From Chrysomallon squamiferum (taxonomy: Eukaryota; Mollusca; Gastropoda; Neomphalida; Peltospiridae): a DNA stretch of 64,000 bases. Below the pieces are notes generated by a model. The model did not search any database. It was not told the DNA's origin and saw nothing but the letters and a program-made list of their open reading frames with translations. Shown one piece after another: positions 1-13,723 of this stretch. Both the position numbers and the translations under genes were made by a program. The DNA lies in contig CM022665.1 of NCBI GenBank assembly GCA_012295275.1, forward strand, positions 48,215,064-48,279,063, in the 5' to 3' direction. Within the stretch, counting starts at the first letter, position 1. Each line of letters begins with the position of its first letter.

Positions 1-580
1 TTTATCTTATTCCCTCTCCTCTCCGCGTGATTCTACACAAACCTGATTACCACGCAGACGTATAAAATATTAAAGACAGTAATCAAATAGGTCGTGTATT
101 CCCCTCACACAGGGACACTCCCAGGAGAAATGTGACAGGGTTTTACTCTAATTGTCACAGTCAGCTCTCAGAGGAAATACTTTAAATTTAGCTTTTCTCA
201 CACTGAATGCAGCAAACTGAAAATGTTTTAGCGTTTCGCTTTCATTATCACCAGGAAATATTTCTCTTCTCATTCCCGAGATTTTGTTTTTTTTCCAGCC
301 TTACCAAAAAAAAAAAAAAAACACATTCAGAGAATATCTTTAGTTTCTTTACCAATCCCCACTCACCCACAAACCCCTCCTTGAAGCTTTTCTTCATTTT
401 TCTGTCAACCTCCCTCAGCCCAGTGTCCCCCCCCTACCTGTGACTTTCCTCAATCTGTCTATAATTATCCTTTTCCTCGGGAAAGATAAATTACACTGAA
501 TTAGCAGTGAAAACATTACTTACTGGATAAAGAATGTTAGCGAGTGAAATACTGACAGGTTCACACATCAAACACTGATA

Positions 581-1435
581 AATCACACAGTGCAGTATAC
601 TCACTGTATGTCACATACAGTACAGTATACTCACTGTATATCACACAGCGCAGTATACTCACTGTATATCACACACATCGCAGTATACTCATTGTATATC
701 ACACACAGCGCAGTATACTGACTGTGTATCATACACAATATAGTATAATGATTGTGTATCACATACAGTGCAGTATACTGACTATCACACTCAATGTAAT
801 ATACTAGCTGTAAATCACACACAATGTAGCATAAACAATATAGCATACTGACTATATCATACACAATATAGCATGCTGACTATATCATACACAATATAGC
901 ATGCTGACTATATCATACACAATATAGCATACTGACTATATCATACACAATATAGCATGCTGACTATATCATACACAATATAGCATGCTGACTATATCAT
1001 ACACAATATAGCATGCTGACTATATCATACACAATATAGCATGCTGACTATATCATACACAATATAGCATACTGACTGTATATCATAAACAATTTAGTAT
1101 AATGATTGTGTATAACACACAATGTAGTATACTATCACACACATTGTAGAATACTGACTGTACATCACACAAAATATCACACACAGTATAGAATACTAAT
1201 TGTATATCATATACAATATAAAATACTAACTGTATATCACAAACAATGTAGAATACTAACTGTATCAAAATGTAGTACACTAACCGTGTATCACTAACAA
1301 TGTAGAATACTGTGTATCACAATGTAGAATACTGTCTATCACAATGTAGCACACTAACCGTGTATCACAAACAATGTAGAAGATTAACTGTGTATCACAA
1401 TGTAGCACACTAACTTGTATCACACGCTGTACAGT
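581..1435 (+). repeat. 28-33-bp tandem array
   Basis: Unit TAGCATGCTGACTATATCAT plus ACACAATA (28 bases) in the centre (841-1080), more diverged CACTGTATATCACACAGCGC units on both sides. 1-580 is AT-rich with no gene seen. Confidence 0.92.
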
Positions 1436-1714
1436 AGATGTGTCACATGTGTGTAAGTGTATTTATAACAAGAGTAGAAATGTTTCCTGGGCCCAGTCAG
1501 TGCTGTGTTAGTTACTACGAGTCTGAAACCACTGAACAATCAGCAGTCATTCAATATGCATCAATGGTTAGCAGAGTTCCGTGTGAGAAAATAAACGGAG
1601 ATCACAGACATAATATATTTTTGATGAGTTTCACAGAATAATGAAAGAAAATCAATAGCAAATGAAAAAAAAAATATGCCACAAATTTGTTTGAACAAAG
1701 ATCAATCAAAAGAA

Positions 1715-2130
1715 TGTGTGAAAGTAGAATTACTACCATTATGTGTAAAAAAAAAAAAGGATTAGTACAAATGTGAAAGTAGAATTATTACAAATATGTG
1801 TAAAAATAGATTAGTACAAATGTGAAAGTAGAATTATTACAAATATGTGTAAAAATAGATTAGTACAAATGTGAAAGTAGAATTATTACAAATATGTGTA
1901 AAAATATAATTACTACAAATGAGTGAAATTAGAATTATTAAAAATAAGTGGAAAAATATAATAACTACACATTTGTGAAAGTTGGGCTATTACAGACATA
2001 TGTAAAAAACACAGATTATTACAAATATGTGTGAAAGGAAAACTATTGCCTTTTATATGTAAAAAACCCAGATTATTACAAATATGTGTGAAAGTAGAAC
2101 TATAAGAAATATATGTAAAAGCAGATAACT
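1715..2130 (+). repeat. 48-bp array AAAGTAGAATTATTACAAAT
   Basis: About eight copies with ATGTGTAAAAATAGATTAGT second half, diverging to the right. 2131-2530 holds no gene. Confidence 0.88.
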
Positions 2131-2534
2131 ACCAACATGTTTTAACTGAAAAAAAAACATGAAAAAAAAAAAATAAAAATATATTATTATTATTATACTG
2201 TGTTGAAGTGAATGTTTACAGTATGAGAAACATTAAGATGTGTATAAAGGATGTGAATTTGGTGTTTTGTTAATCAATAAACACTGGATGGACGTGTTTT
2301 TAACGCTGATATGAATAAAAGATGCTGAGCTGAGAACAAACTGATAAATGATGACAGAAAAAACAGAAGGAAAAACAAAATACAACACACACTGCTCTCA
2401 GAATTAAAAATTCAGTAATTAAAATAAATAAAACAAATGAGAAAACCAGATCGTTGGGATGTTTTTACAACTGAGAAAAATGTTTGTAAATACGTAGATG
2501 TAGCAACAAAACATGCATGCAGTTGTGATAAATT

Positions 2535-2835
2535 TACAGAACAAAAGTAGAATACCACAAATCATTTAGTGTGATCAATTTACAAGAACAGATAGATGTA
2601 AGGGCAAAAGAAGATTACCACAAATCATTTAGTGTGATAAATTTACAGGAATATGCATAAGAACAAAAGCAGGTTACTACAAATTGTTCAGTGTGATAAA
2701 TTAACAAGAACAGATAGATGTAAGGGCAAAAGAAGATTACCACAAATCATTTAGTATGATAAATTTACAGGAATATGTGTAAGAACAAAAGTAGGTTACT
2801 ACAAATTGTTCAGTGTGATAAATTAACAGGAAAAT
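2535..2835 (+). repeat. Approximately 62/124-bp array
   Basis: Alternating units containing AAGATTACCACAAATCATTT and TTACTACAAATTGTTCAGTG, so a two-unit higher-order period. Confidence 0.88.
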
Positions 2836-3308
2836 AAAAAAAATAAAAACAATTAATAAAAATCAATACAGCAAAAGTGTGAGCAGAATAATTATTGCTC
2901 ATGATTAAAGATAATTAGTCGTTGTTTAGACATCAGTTTCGTGTTTATTTCATGTCTGTATGTGTGATATAAGTAGTAACAAGCTGGTTTTTTTTAGATT
3001 ATTTGTTAAACTGAGGACTGCAGAGTTGACCAGAGTTGACAGGTAATGTGTTTTCCTTTCTGACAGATCAGTTTACAAAACTCGTTTTCAACCTTGTTCT
3101 TCTTATTTTACATCACCTGTTCATAGTCTGCAGTCTCTGCTGGTGAAAACAACAACAACAAATTTTTTTTAAAATTTCACCTTTAACATTACCATTAAGT
3201 TTATTAAAACTGAAAACAAATTATCAGCTAAGTAAGAAAAAAATAAATAGTTTTTGTGATTCTCTAGCAGTATTTCTGTTTCTGTGTTGTACATATAATG
3301 TCAGTTTG

Positions 3309-3408
<100 letters not shown>

Positions 3409-4107
3409 TGTATGTAATATTGCTGCTATCTCTACTATATGTAATATCATTGATATGTGTGTGTCTGTTTTGTGTGTGTGTATATCTGTGATTGAATAAA
3501 TGTATTTATATATATCAGTGAATGTATGTGTATACAATAATAGATATTTATTGTAATAAATAATTATGTTTCAGATTTATTTATCAAACTCACCATAATG
3601 GGTATGTCACTCTTGAGTTTCGTGTGTGTGTGTGTGTGTGTGTGTGTGTCTGGTGAACAAAACGAAACAAGTTTTACACACATCTATCTGTATTCTGCAT
3701 GTAACGTCTGAGAATGTGATAAACAAACATTTATCTCTCACACATCTGTGTATTTCATTAAAACTGAAAATAAATTTTAAACAGCTAGTTTGTAAAGGCT
3801 ATTTAAACACAGCTTATTTGAGTAGCCTAAAATGAATAGGAAATTCTCTGCAGAGACGTTAAACAAAATAAACAATACATGGATGCAGTTTTATACAGCA
3901 CAGAGAAATATGCTTTAAACACACATATTATTATGAAAGAGGAAACCTTCAGTCAGTGTGAGGTATTGCTATCAGTGAGAGTTGTTTTGTGTGTGTGCAC
4001 TCACTCACCGTCAAAGTATGTCCCAGTCTTTTTATAAGATTTCACAGTCATTGCATCATTTTCACATCCAGAAAACACAAGGTACACATTTCAGTGTTTG
4101 TGTTTTG

Positions 4108-4165
4108 TACTGGGGTGGGGTACTGGGGTGGGGTACTAGAGTGGGGTGTGGTTAGGGTGTAGTTA
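4108..4165 (+). repeat. G-rich minisatellite, G-quadruplex potential
   Basis: TACTGGGGTGGGG repeated twice, then GAGTGGGGTGTGGTTAGGG and GTAGTTAGGG; seven runs of three or four G. Confidence 0.6.
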
Positions 4166-4594
4166 GGGTGTAATCTAACATAAGTCACATCACAGAATCA
4201 TGTACTGATCATACACAATTCCACCCATTTGGGATATATGACAGATGCATCAAAACTTGTCTTCTGTATATGAGAAGGTGTAAATTAATTATTTATTTCT
4301 GCTAACTGATGTGAACAGTCAGTGAAATGTTGGCAGTGAATTATTTATTGTTATTAGAGCTTGTGAAAATACTGTGTTATTCAGTGAAAGCTAAGACAGG
4401 CTGCTGTTAAACACTGTTTTCCTTGGGTGTGGAATTTGTGAAAGCTGAGAAGTGAGGAAAAAGAAAAAAGGAGAGAAAAACAATGCTACAAGTGAGAGGA
4501 CGTTGACCTCTGAGCTACACACACAGCAAATCTGTGAAAATCATCAGCAAACTGACATTTCAAACAAAAACAGCAATATATCACAGTGTGTTGA

Positions 4595-5470
4595 AATATC
4601 ACCACTTGTTGTAATATCACTGATATCTCTGCTATATGTAATATTACTGATATCTCTGCTATATGTAATATTACTGATATCTACTATATGTAAAATTACT
4701 GATATCTGCTATATGTAATATTACTGATATCTACTATATGTAAAATTACTGATATCTGCTATATGTAATATTACTGATATCTACTATATGTAAAATTACT
4801 GATATCTACTATATGTAAAATTACTGATATCTACTATATGTAATATTACTGATATCTGCTAGTATAATATCACTATCTGCTGGTATAATACCACTGATAT
4901 CTGCTATATAAATATTACTGATATCTGCTAGTATAATATCAATGATATCACTGATATCTGCTGGTATGACATGTACTATAATTATGTAATATCACTGACA
5001 TCTCCTATACATAATATCACTGACATCTGCTGGTATAATATCATTGATATCTGCTATATATAATATTACTGATATCTACTATATGTAATATCACTGATAT
5101 CTGCTGGTATGACTTGTACTATAATTATGTAATATCACTGATATCTGCTGGTATAACATGTACTATAATTATGTAATATCACTGATATCTGCTGGTATAA
5201 CATGCTATAATTATGTAATATCACTGATATCTGCTGGTATGACATGTACTATAATTATGTAATATCACTGATATCTGCTATAATTATGTAATATCACTGA
5301 TATCTGCTGGTATAACATGTACTATAATTATGTAATATCACTGATATCTGCTGGTATAACATGTACTATAATTATGTAATATCTCTGATATCTGCTGGTA
5401 TAACATGTACTATAATTATGTAATATCACTGATATCTGCTGGTATAACATGTACTGTAATTATGTAATAT
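4595..5470 (+). repeat. Array TATGTAATATCACTGATATC
   Basis: About 30 copies of a 22-45-bp unit; right-hand units carry TGCTGGTATAACATGTACTA extension. (TG)n follows at 5753-5796. Confidence 0.92.
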
Positions 5471-5748
5471 CAAAGAGATCTGTCTGTTGAAGTACTGCTG
5501 ATGTGTTCAGATCGTAATGTCTTTCAGTAATTGTGTGTTTATAGCTTTCTGCAGTTGTGTGTAGCCAGGCATGCAGTATAGCACTCTCAGATTAACTCAA
5601 TAAAAAAGTCAGTGTAAATACTCACTGAGCTGCTCAATCTACATTAGTCCCAGATCTTCTCACTCACCAGTGTTTACACAGCAAACACAAACATAATACA
5701 AGAGAGAGAGTGTGCATATCTTTTTGTATGTTAGTGCATGTGTGTATA

Positions 5749-5798
<50 letters not shown>

Positions 5799-5944
5799 CA
5801 TGTTTCTGTATGAAAACTGCAAACTGAAATATGTGAACAGGAGAATGTCTGGTTAAATATTAAATTATTTACACTTGCTGTGTTGGTCAGATAAAACTTT
5901 TCTACAAAACAGTGCAAACTGTTTGTATTACTCATCTCCACTTT

Positions 5945-6235
5945 TAATAACAGATAGCACCAAATACCAGATAGTACCACATACCAGATAGTACCAAATA
6001 CTAGATAGTACCATATACCAGATAGTACCAAATACAAGAGAGTACCATATACCAGATAGTACCAAATACTAGAGAGTACCATATACCAGATAGTACCAAA
6101 TACTAGATAGTACCATATACCAGATAGTACCAAATACCAGATACTAGATAGTACCATATGCCGAATAATACCAAATACCAGATAGTACCATATACAGAAT
6201 AATACCAAATACTAGATAGTACCATATACCAGATA
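5945..6235 (+). repeat. 28-bp array AGATAGTACCATATACCAGA
   Basis: About ten copies alternating ACCATATACC and ACCAAATACTAG. Sequence from 6236 to 7930 has homopolymers and short CA/TA runs but no gene. Confidence 0.9.
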
Positions 6236-7934
6236 ATCAAAAATGAAGATATTTTAAAAACAATGATTCTCATCAAACTGTTTCAGTATAATAATAATAA
6301 GACACTCTCTGACATGTGACAACAGTAGGACAACACACACCACACACTGTTTGACCTGACTGCACTGAAACAGGAGCTGACTGTGTGTTGTGAGCAATGC
6401 TTTCTGTACAGCAGCTGTCTGGAATCCATTTCTGCCCTTTTCACACAAATCACCCACAGACGTTTTAAACAAATTGTAGTCTTTGTACAAGTGTTAGCGG
6501 GCTAAGTTAGAAAACTTGAAAAACACACAGAGAAGATGTCTGTCACACTGAAATTTAATTACTCTGCTGATTCAAAGTGTGTAAAAACACAACAGTGAAA
6601 TCAGCCCTACGCTGGATTTGAACCTGTCTTCTGTAACATTTCAAACTAAACTATTTAAACCCATCAAACCCACTCTTGAAAAACCCAATCCTTACCAAAA
6701 TTTACTGGAATATTTAATATTATATAACAAATTATGTTATACACACACACACCACATATATAATATATATAAACAAAAATATATTTATCTATCTATCTAT
6801 AATTAAATTATATATTATATTATATTATGTTATATTATATTATATTATATTATATTAATATACTAGGTAACAATACGAGTTACGTTATTATCAAAACGTG
6901 AATGTAACACACAATACAACTGTAATGAAGATGTAAGTAGGTTAGACGTTTGTAACACCTGACTGAACATTACGTTATTATTCAAATCAGCTTTGTGATC
7001 CCACTGAGCAAAATCACTGACCATAAATTTTACAATAAAAAAGACATTCAACTGTGACACTGTGTCTAAAATGAAAACCTTGCAAATAACAAGCCAATGA
7101 CTGCTACGCTTTTTAAACACATTTTCATAATTCAAGTGTTGGAAATAGTTGGGTTTTTTTTTTTTAATGTCGCCATGGAGACATGAAATAATCAGCTTCT
7201 TTGAACTGAGAGCACAAACACCAATAGTGTGGGGGGGTTTGAACTTTCAGCACTGACCTCTTGATCGTGGAAAATTGGCTAACACAAACAGAGGTGGTCA
7301 TTTTTGTACAACACACACACACACACACAATTTTGGTTTTTTTTGGTTTGTCAGTTAAATATATCAAGTTTATTTAGAAATTAAAATAGCATGATATCAA
7401 TGAACTAACAAAACCTCACATCTTCAGTTTTTACGTTTAAATAATAAAAAAAATTAAATCTTTTCTCTTACAATTGTATTTTTACAGAGATGAATAAACA
7501 GATTTCTGACAAGTTGATTCAGTGTTTACAAATGGCTGTTAAGAAAATAATTTCAAACATAAATTTTTTAACACCACAAACTTACAGATTTCCCATTCTC
7601 TTGAAACATAAACCTGAACAAACTACATCACAACATTGAAAACATTAATAAACTATGTAGCATTCATCTCTACAGGCAGGAAGACATATTCACATTAAAA
7701 AAAAAAAAAAAAAAATATAGGTTACAGAAAGCCTGAGGAAATAAAAATAAAATAAAATAACAACCCAGAAATACAGAAATAGTGTGGAAATGTTTTGAGG
7801 GTTTTTTGAAATGAGAAGGAGGCTGACATTGGCTTTCTGCCAGTCAAGTCTAACAATACTTGACATGTTCTTCTTGATAACAAACATGTCCTCTGTGTGC
7901 TTGATTCTCACAGTTCATTCACCCACTAACACCA

Positions 7935-8365
7935 AACTCTCTTACACAACTACACTATATCACTATCATATCACCATCATATTACTATTACATAACTACA
8001 CACCACTATATGACTGTCATATCACTATTACATAACTACACACCACTATATCACTATCATATAATACTGTTATACCACTATCATATAATACCACTATCAT
8101 ACCAGCACTTTATCACTATCATATAATACCACTATCATACCAGCACTATAATCACAATTACACCACTATCATATAATACTGTTATACCACTGTTATACCC
8201 TAACACACCACTGTAACAGTCTATCCACCATTAAAGCACTATTGTACCACCACCCTCTATTACGATTGTTGTACAACTATTGTACAACTATTGTACAACT
8301 ATTGTACGACTGTTGTACGACTATTGTACGACTGTTGTACGACTATTGTACAACTATTGTACGAG
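7935..8365 (+). repeat. Arrays CACTATCATATAATACCACT and ACTATTGTACG
   Basis: Degenerate ~22-bp units to 8240, then about nine 10-11-bp ACTATTGTACG units at 8268-8363. Confidence 0.88.
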
Positions 8366-8558
8366 TATTTCCTGATCTGCCCTGCAGCTGAAGAGTGTGA
8401 GCTGACAGGAACTGACAGAGACTCACACTCACAGGCAATGATCACTCACAGGATCACTTCCCCACTCTCAGAAAGGGGGAGGTGTTCTAAGACTGGAGGG
8501 TGTCACATGATTATAGCAAGAGAAGCTGACAGAAAAGCGAGAAACATTTCTGAGTGCA

Positions 8559-8666
8559 CTCAGTTCTTCAGTGCTGAGTCCTGTGTGTTACCAGAACAGT
8601 GATAAAACAAAACTCAGTTCTTCAGCACTGAGTCCTGTGTGTTACCAGAACAGTGATAAAACAAAA
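8559..8666 (+). repeat. 54-bp tandem duplication
   Basis: 8559-8612 and 8613-8666 are near-identical (start CTCAGTTCTTCAG, end AGTGATAAAACAAAA), differing at about two bases. A recent event in unique sequence. Confidence 0.95.
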
Positions 8667-8874
8667 GTGATATAATTACTTCCAGTCAGCAGCAAAACAA
8701 GCTGTAAAGGTTACTGCAAAAATGTTCTTAAATGGATGACATTATTTCCATTAAAAAACAAATAATTATTTCTAGGTTAATATATAAATATAGTACAAGT
8801 TTTTTTTTTTTATGTTTATGTTTAAATAACTACAAAGTGTAATTGTGTCCACATTGTTATATATATATATATAT

Positions 8875-9215
8875 AATTATTTCTAGGTTGTTATATAAAC
8901 ATAAATATTTATTTCACTGTTGTTATATAAATAAATACAGTTTTATCTATTTCTAGGTTGCTATATAAATTAGTTACTTCTAGATTGCTATATAAATTAG
9001 TTATTTCTAGATTGTTATATAAATATAGTTATTTCTAGGTTGCTATATAAATTAGTTATTTCTAGGTTGTTATATAAATATAGTTATTTCTAGGTTGCTA
9101 TATAAATTAGTTATTTGTTGGTTGCTGTATAAATATAGTTATTTCCTGGTTGTTATATAAATAAATATATTTATTTCTAGGTTGTTATATAAATAAATGT
9201 AGATATTTTGTTATA
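8875..9215 (+). repeat. Array TTATTTCTAGGTTGCTATAT
   Basis: About ten 27-30-bp units (AAATTAG or AAATATAG endings). 9216-9929 is intron-like with no exon. Confidence 0.9.
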
Positions 9216-9929
9216 TGAATAAGTTAACATTACTAGAAAAAAGAAAAAATCAATGAGGAAATGTTTACGTGTGTGAATAGCAATAAAAACTCATAGGTTA
9301 ATGAAATATTAATATCACCGTAAATGTACTGTGCACTTATTAATAATACACCTACTGAACATACAGTATATAATACCACATATGTATATGTATATAATAA
9401 CACACTGAACATTAAGTATATCAGTGATATACAGAATAATATACATACTGAATATATAGCTGTATTACACGTGACACAGCAGATATATTATAAATAATAA
9501 CAGAGAATAATACACATACTGAATACACAATACATTACAAATAATACACACACTTGAATACACACGTAACACTAAGTACATGCGGCTTGGCGCGCGATGC
9601 AGTGAAATCTGAACACCATTAACAAAACGGACTGTGTAAACACTGCAACACAACAGAAAACTGGACCACGCTACTAAGTGCATGTACACACAATGCACCC
9701 ACTCATAAAACAACAACAGTTCAAAAACTAACGTAGTTTTAAACACCTCCACTGAAAACAGAAAAAAAAAAAAAAAAAAAGAAAAGAATTTAAAAAATGT
9801 AAACAGTCGATTGATATTTCTTTTCTTATATGTATTATTGTTACTCGCCTGTGTTGCATATTTTAAATGTAACACAGCATTAATCGTAATTAGTCGCTTG
9901 CTAACCGCGCGTGCAAAATAAAAACTCAC

Positions 9930-10250
9930 CGTGTGAAGCCGAGAGAACGTCAGTGTTTACACCCGCTGTACTCGCTGGACTCCGTAAACAGAAGACTGAC
10001 TGCACTTCCCTCCCAGTCAGATGTAGGTCACTTAAAGACAACAGCCGGGTACACGCACTGATATCTTCTCTCCGATGCCACTAGCGTAAAGGTCAGAGGT
10101 CACCAGTTGGAGAGCGACTCGCTGTGTGAATGATGCGGTGACATCATTTAGGATGCCGTTGAGGAGACAACCCATTTATTCTGCCAGCAGGGGGGGGTCG
10201 GTCGACAATTACAGCTGTCACAGTGCGCGGGAAATTCCTTCGTTCACATG
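9930..10250 (-). promoter_or_regulatory. Promoter and noncoding first exon of a second minus-strand gene
   Basis: A GC-richer, CpG-containing block in otherwise AT-rich DNA. On the minus strand it contains no ATG before a strong donor CACACG/GTGAGT (exon end at 9930), as expected of an untranslated first exon. A perfect direct repeat AGGTCA-G-AGGTCA lies on the plus strand at 10090-10102. The gene body would extend left, beyond the window or into 1-9.9 kb, where I find no coding exon. The transcription start is not resolved. Confidence 0.5.
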
Positions 10251-10252
10251 TA

Positions 10253-12122
10253 GGGTAGAGCTGGGGCCTTAAGGAAAATATTTTTTATTTCATGCTACAT
10301 TTAGCAAGTTTTGAGCAATAAATATAATTTATGCACTGAGGAATCGAATATGTATATTTGCAATATTAAAACAGCATAACAACACATTTACATTTATTAA
10401 AGAATATCTTGTAATGGGTCTTTTACCCCATGTTCAGTTTTAATGAGTCAACTGTCATCTACTCAGTGATAAATTAAAACAAGTTATTGCAAACTACTTT
10501 TTCATTTGAAAACTATCGAGTTAGAGATGTAGCAACAGAAACAAGACAACTTGAAATAACAATGAACCAGAGAAGTTAAACACGTCTACATAAGGCCACA
10601 GTCTTCTTAGTTACTCGTCTTCATTGTCATCAAGGTGACAGTTTTGTCAAATGTAACTAAGTTGTTTTCTTGTAGATGTTTCGTGGGCCCAGAGTTGATA
10701 AGTTAGACACTGGACTCACTTTTCTCTGGATTTGCTGTCTAAACCTGCCACGCTTTCTTATCAGAGCGTTGGTCTTCAACAGAAAATGTGATCTGTTTAC
10801 TTTTGTTTTCATTCTTTCCCTTTTCTTTCACACTTTCCTTTTCTTCTAAATTTTGTTTATATGGTGAAGATGTTAAATTTTCCGCGATTTCTGTTTTACG
10901 TTTTCTCGTTCGTTCTACTGCCTTGACGAGCTGGCATAGCTCAGCCGCAGTATCAGCAGATGAGGATACACCTCAGTATCAGCAGATGAGGATACACCCG
11001 AAGTATCAGCTCAGTATCAGCTCAGTATCAGCAGATGAGGATACACCCGCAGTATCAGCAGATGCTGATGTTTGCGTGTCTCGATGTGGATTTGAATCTA
11101 TTCATTTTTTGTTTTGTTTTTTGTCGTGGCTGTGGTTTTGGCTCATCGGTTAACCGTGCACCTAAGAAAGATGCCGTCGTTAAAAGGCCAAAATCCACAA
11201 GCCTTGAAATCACTGACTGATTTCTCAACTGTAGCAGTTTTGTTGTAAGCAAGAATAAACATTTTGGCTACTTCATAACATGTGATACTTTATCCTTGGT
11301 CTGCAACCATCCAGGGGTCTGCTTTAAAAAAAAGGTTTTGTCCAATGGCTGCATCTTATGCGTACAATGTGACGTAGAGCTACCAGTTCTATGACGTTTG
11401 AACGAGCGTACACCACAGCTTCCAGGGTTTTGTGTCTATTCTGACCATCTGAGATGATCACATACTTTTCTACTTTCTTTGGTTCTGCAACAGAAGTGAA
11501 GTGTTTTAACCATTTTACAAAACTTTGATCATCAGTCCAGCTATTGTCAGTGCAGTGACCAACAGATCCAGCGCGTGCATTATTCACGAGGGCATCGATG
11601 TACGCCTTCTCTGAAAAAGGAAAATCGGCGGAATGTAATTACCTGCAGCATTTGATGCGCAGATAACTGTGAGGGTTTTTTCCCCTCTCACCAGGTGTCA
11701 CTTTACAACTTCACGGCGCCCTCGTCAACGATCATCTTCACCACAAGATTATGGGGGCCTCTTAACCTGGCAGGAAGCCATTTTGAATTCGTTTCGTAAA
11801 CATGAGTCATTCCAGCACGAATATAACCAGTTCTAAATATAACCTTATAGATCCCTTCATAACTTCCCAACAGTTTAACAATATATAACCATTCTTTAAC
11901 CTAAAACATGAATACTAATATTCTAAAATATTATACGAATTTGTCAAAATTACGAAATTTCATGAAATACTTACATGTCTTCCAGGTAAAGCTTCGAGGA
12001 ATAGAATGGCTATACGTATGACGTCAGTCGAATCTTATGACGTACATTCTTGGTTTCAGTCCATATGCACACTTTGCGACAAAGCCGTTTACCCCAAGAG
12101 GGCCTTTTACCCAACTCTACAC
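10253..12122 (-). mobile_element. Decayed pogo/Tigger-like DNA transposon
   Basis: The ends are inverted: GGGTAGAGCTGGGG at 10253 and GTGTAGAGTTGGGT reading in from 12122, 11 of 14 bases alike, each flanked by TA, the target duplicated by Tc1/mariner-superfamily elements. The interior codes pogo-type transposase fragments on the minus strand (next entry). At 1.87 kb it is close to a full-length pogo element, but the coding part is broken. It has inserted directly upstream of the 10-kb promoter block. Confidence 0.65.
10786..11700 (-). pseudogene. Pogo/Tigger DDE transposase remnant
   Basis: Minus-strand fragments appear in the expected order. First comes a TLTVICASNAAGNYIPP block in front of the catalytic core, at about 11640-11690. 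Next come NARAGSVGHCTDNSWTDD and FVKWLKHFTSVAEPKK at 11450-11587, then IISDGQNRHKTLEAVVYAR, the second-Asp motif (usual form LDGHSSHKSLEA), at about 11390-11450. The Pro-Pro-His...Gln-Pro-Leu-Asp block that should follow is degraded to LRHIVRIRCSHWTKPFF. The C-terminal KRKTEIAENLTSSPYKQN lies near 10850-10905. A small tandem repeat of CAGCAGATGAGGATACACC separates core and tail. Frameshifts, stops and loss of the third Asp mean it is inactive. No N-terminal HTH is readable. Confidence 0.7.
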
Positions 12123-13053
12123 TAGTCATTAACCCAGAAATTCGATACGTTTTACAGTCTTCACTTTAATATTGTTAAATTACTGCATGCTGCGCTTCTA
12201 CATCAATAATGTAAATAATATTACAGATACACGCTTTAGTATTTATATTTTATTATTATTATCATTATTATTTTTATTTTATTTTAATTTTTTCTTCTTC
12301 TTTTTGACAGTCTAATAGAGTGCTTACTGGTAAAACTAATAGAGCGAATAATGTGTAATACTGAAATTACTGTATACAGGAGTATTACACGGTGCAGATA
12401 TTTCACAGTGCACTTATTTCACTCGTATTAACAGAATTCTACACAATACCGTACTGCTCTCACTTCACACTGTTTACACTGTTTTATAACATTCTGTACT
12501 GTGTACAAGTTATTCAACAGTGATGTTATTAGTATTCTACTGCATTCTGTACACTGTGTTTTATAGTATTTTTTATTATTATTAAAAGATTTTATTAAAA
12601 TGAAAAAAAAAAACCCAGTGTTTTATAGTATTGGGGGGTTTTTTTTGGGGGGGAGTGGTATTAAAGGTTATTATTAGTCGAACTATTAGAATGATTAAGT
12701 TTCAGTTTTCCTGCGCGAGTTTTTGACTGTTCCAATCAGGGTACAGATTTTTAATAAAACACTGTGGTATGTGCTGTTCTGTATGTAAAAATGTTTTTTC
12801 TCTTTGTTTCAGTTTATCACATTTCACATCTAGTAACTGTTTAAATACACAACTAAATATTTAGTCATTCTGAATCATCATGTACTTTGTTTGCTTAGTA
12901 GGTTAATTTAAATTTTAAAAAAATAATAATAATAACGAACATAATAAATAATAATAATAAATAAATAAAATAATAAAAAATAAATAAATAAATAAAATTA
13001 CGAATAACTGAAAGCTGTGAGAAAGTAAAAACACAAGACATAATTTAATACCG

Positions 13054-13059
13054 TTTATT
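13054..13059 (-). terminator. PDE3: Candidate polyadenylation signal for PDE3
   Basis: AATAAA on the minus strand followed about 20-30 bases later by a GT-rich stretch (TGTCTTGTGTTTTT), the usual arrangement of a cleavage site. If used, the 3' untranslated region would be about 7 kb. A nearer AATAAA (minus strand, 17831-17836) lacks as clear a GT-rich element. Confidence 0.35.
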
Positions 13060-13681
13060 GTCAGGGTTAAAACTGTAAACAAATATTTGTCAACAGATAA
13101 TGGAAATGGTGGTCATGTGACTGCCATGGCAACACAGAGAAAATGATAAATGTAAGTTATAAAAGATTTCACAAAACTCTCTCCGACTTTTACAGTTGAG
13201 CAAAGTAATCTCCTTGATCCCATGTGATATAAAAATACCATCAACACATCACATTTCTTTTTCATAGCATCAACAGTCCACATCTTTCATCAATATGTGT
13301 CATATAGAACTAACACAAGTCTGTATAGCATCAATATTTCTTTTCTATGTTGCATCAACCACATTTCAATGTAGCATCAATACATTTCAGTGTAGCATCA
13401 ACATATTTGTCTACATAGCATCAACATATTTCTTTTCTACATAACACAAACATTTGTTTTCTGAATAGCATCAACATTTCATTGTAGCATCAACACACTT
13501 CAATGTATCATCAACATACTTTAGCGTGGCATCAAATACATTTCTTTTCTTTATAGCATCAACACAGCACTTAACTTTTCTTTTACCAAGATATAACATG
13601 AACTTCACAAAACTTTTCTTTTTCTTTTTTAACACAAGAGTTCATACCACTACCTCTGTCTGCTTCTAATTCACTTAAACA

Positions 13682-13723
<42 letters not shown>

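Noticed and set aside
6600-6640. TGGATTTGAACCTGTCTTC resembling a tRNA B-box
   Set aside because: No A-box, acceptor stem or anticodon arm can be folded around it; no tRNA or rRNA gene is supported in the window.
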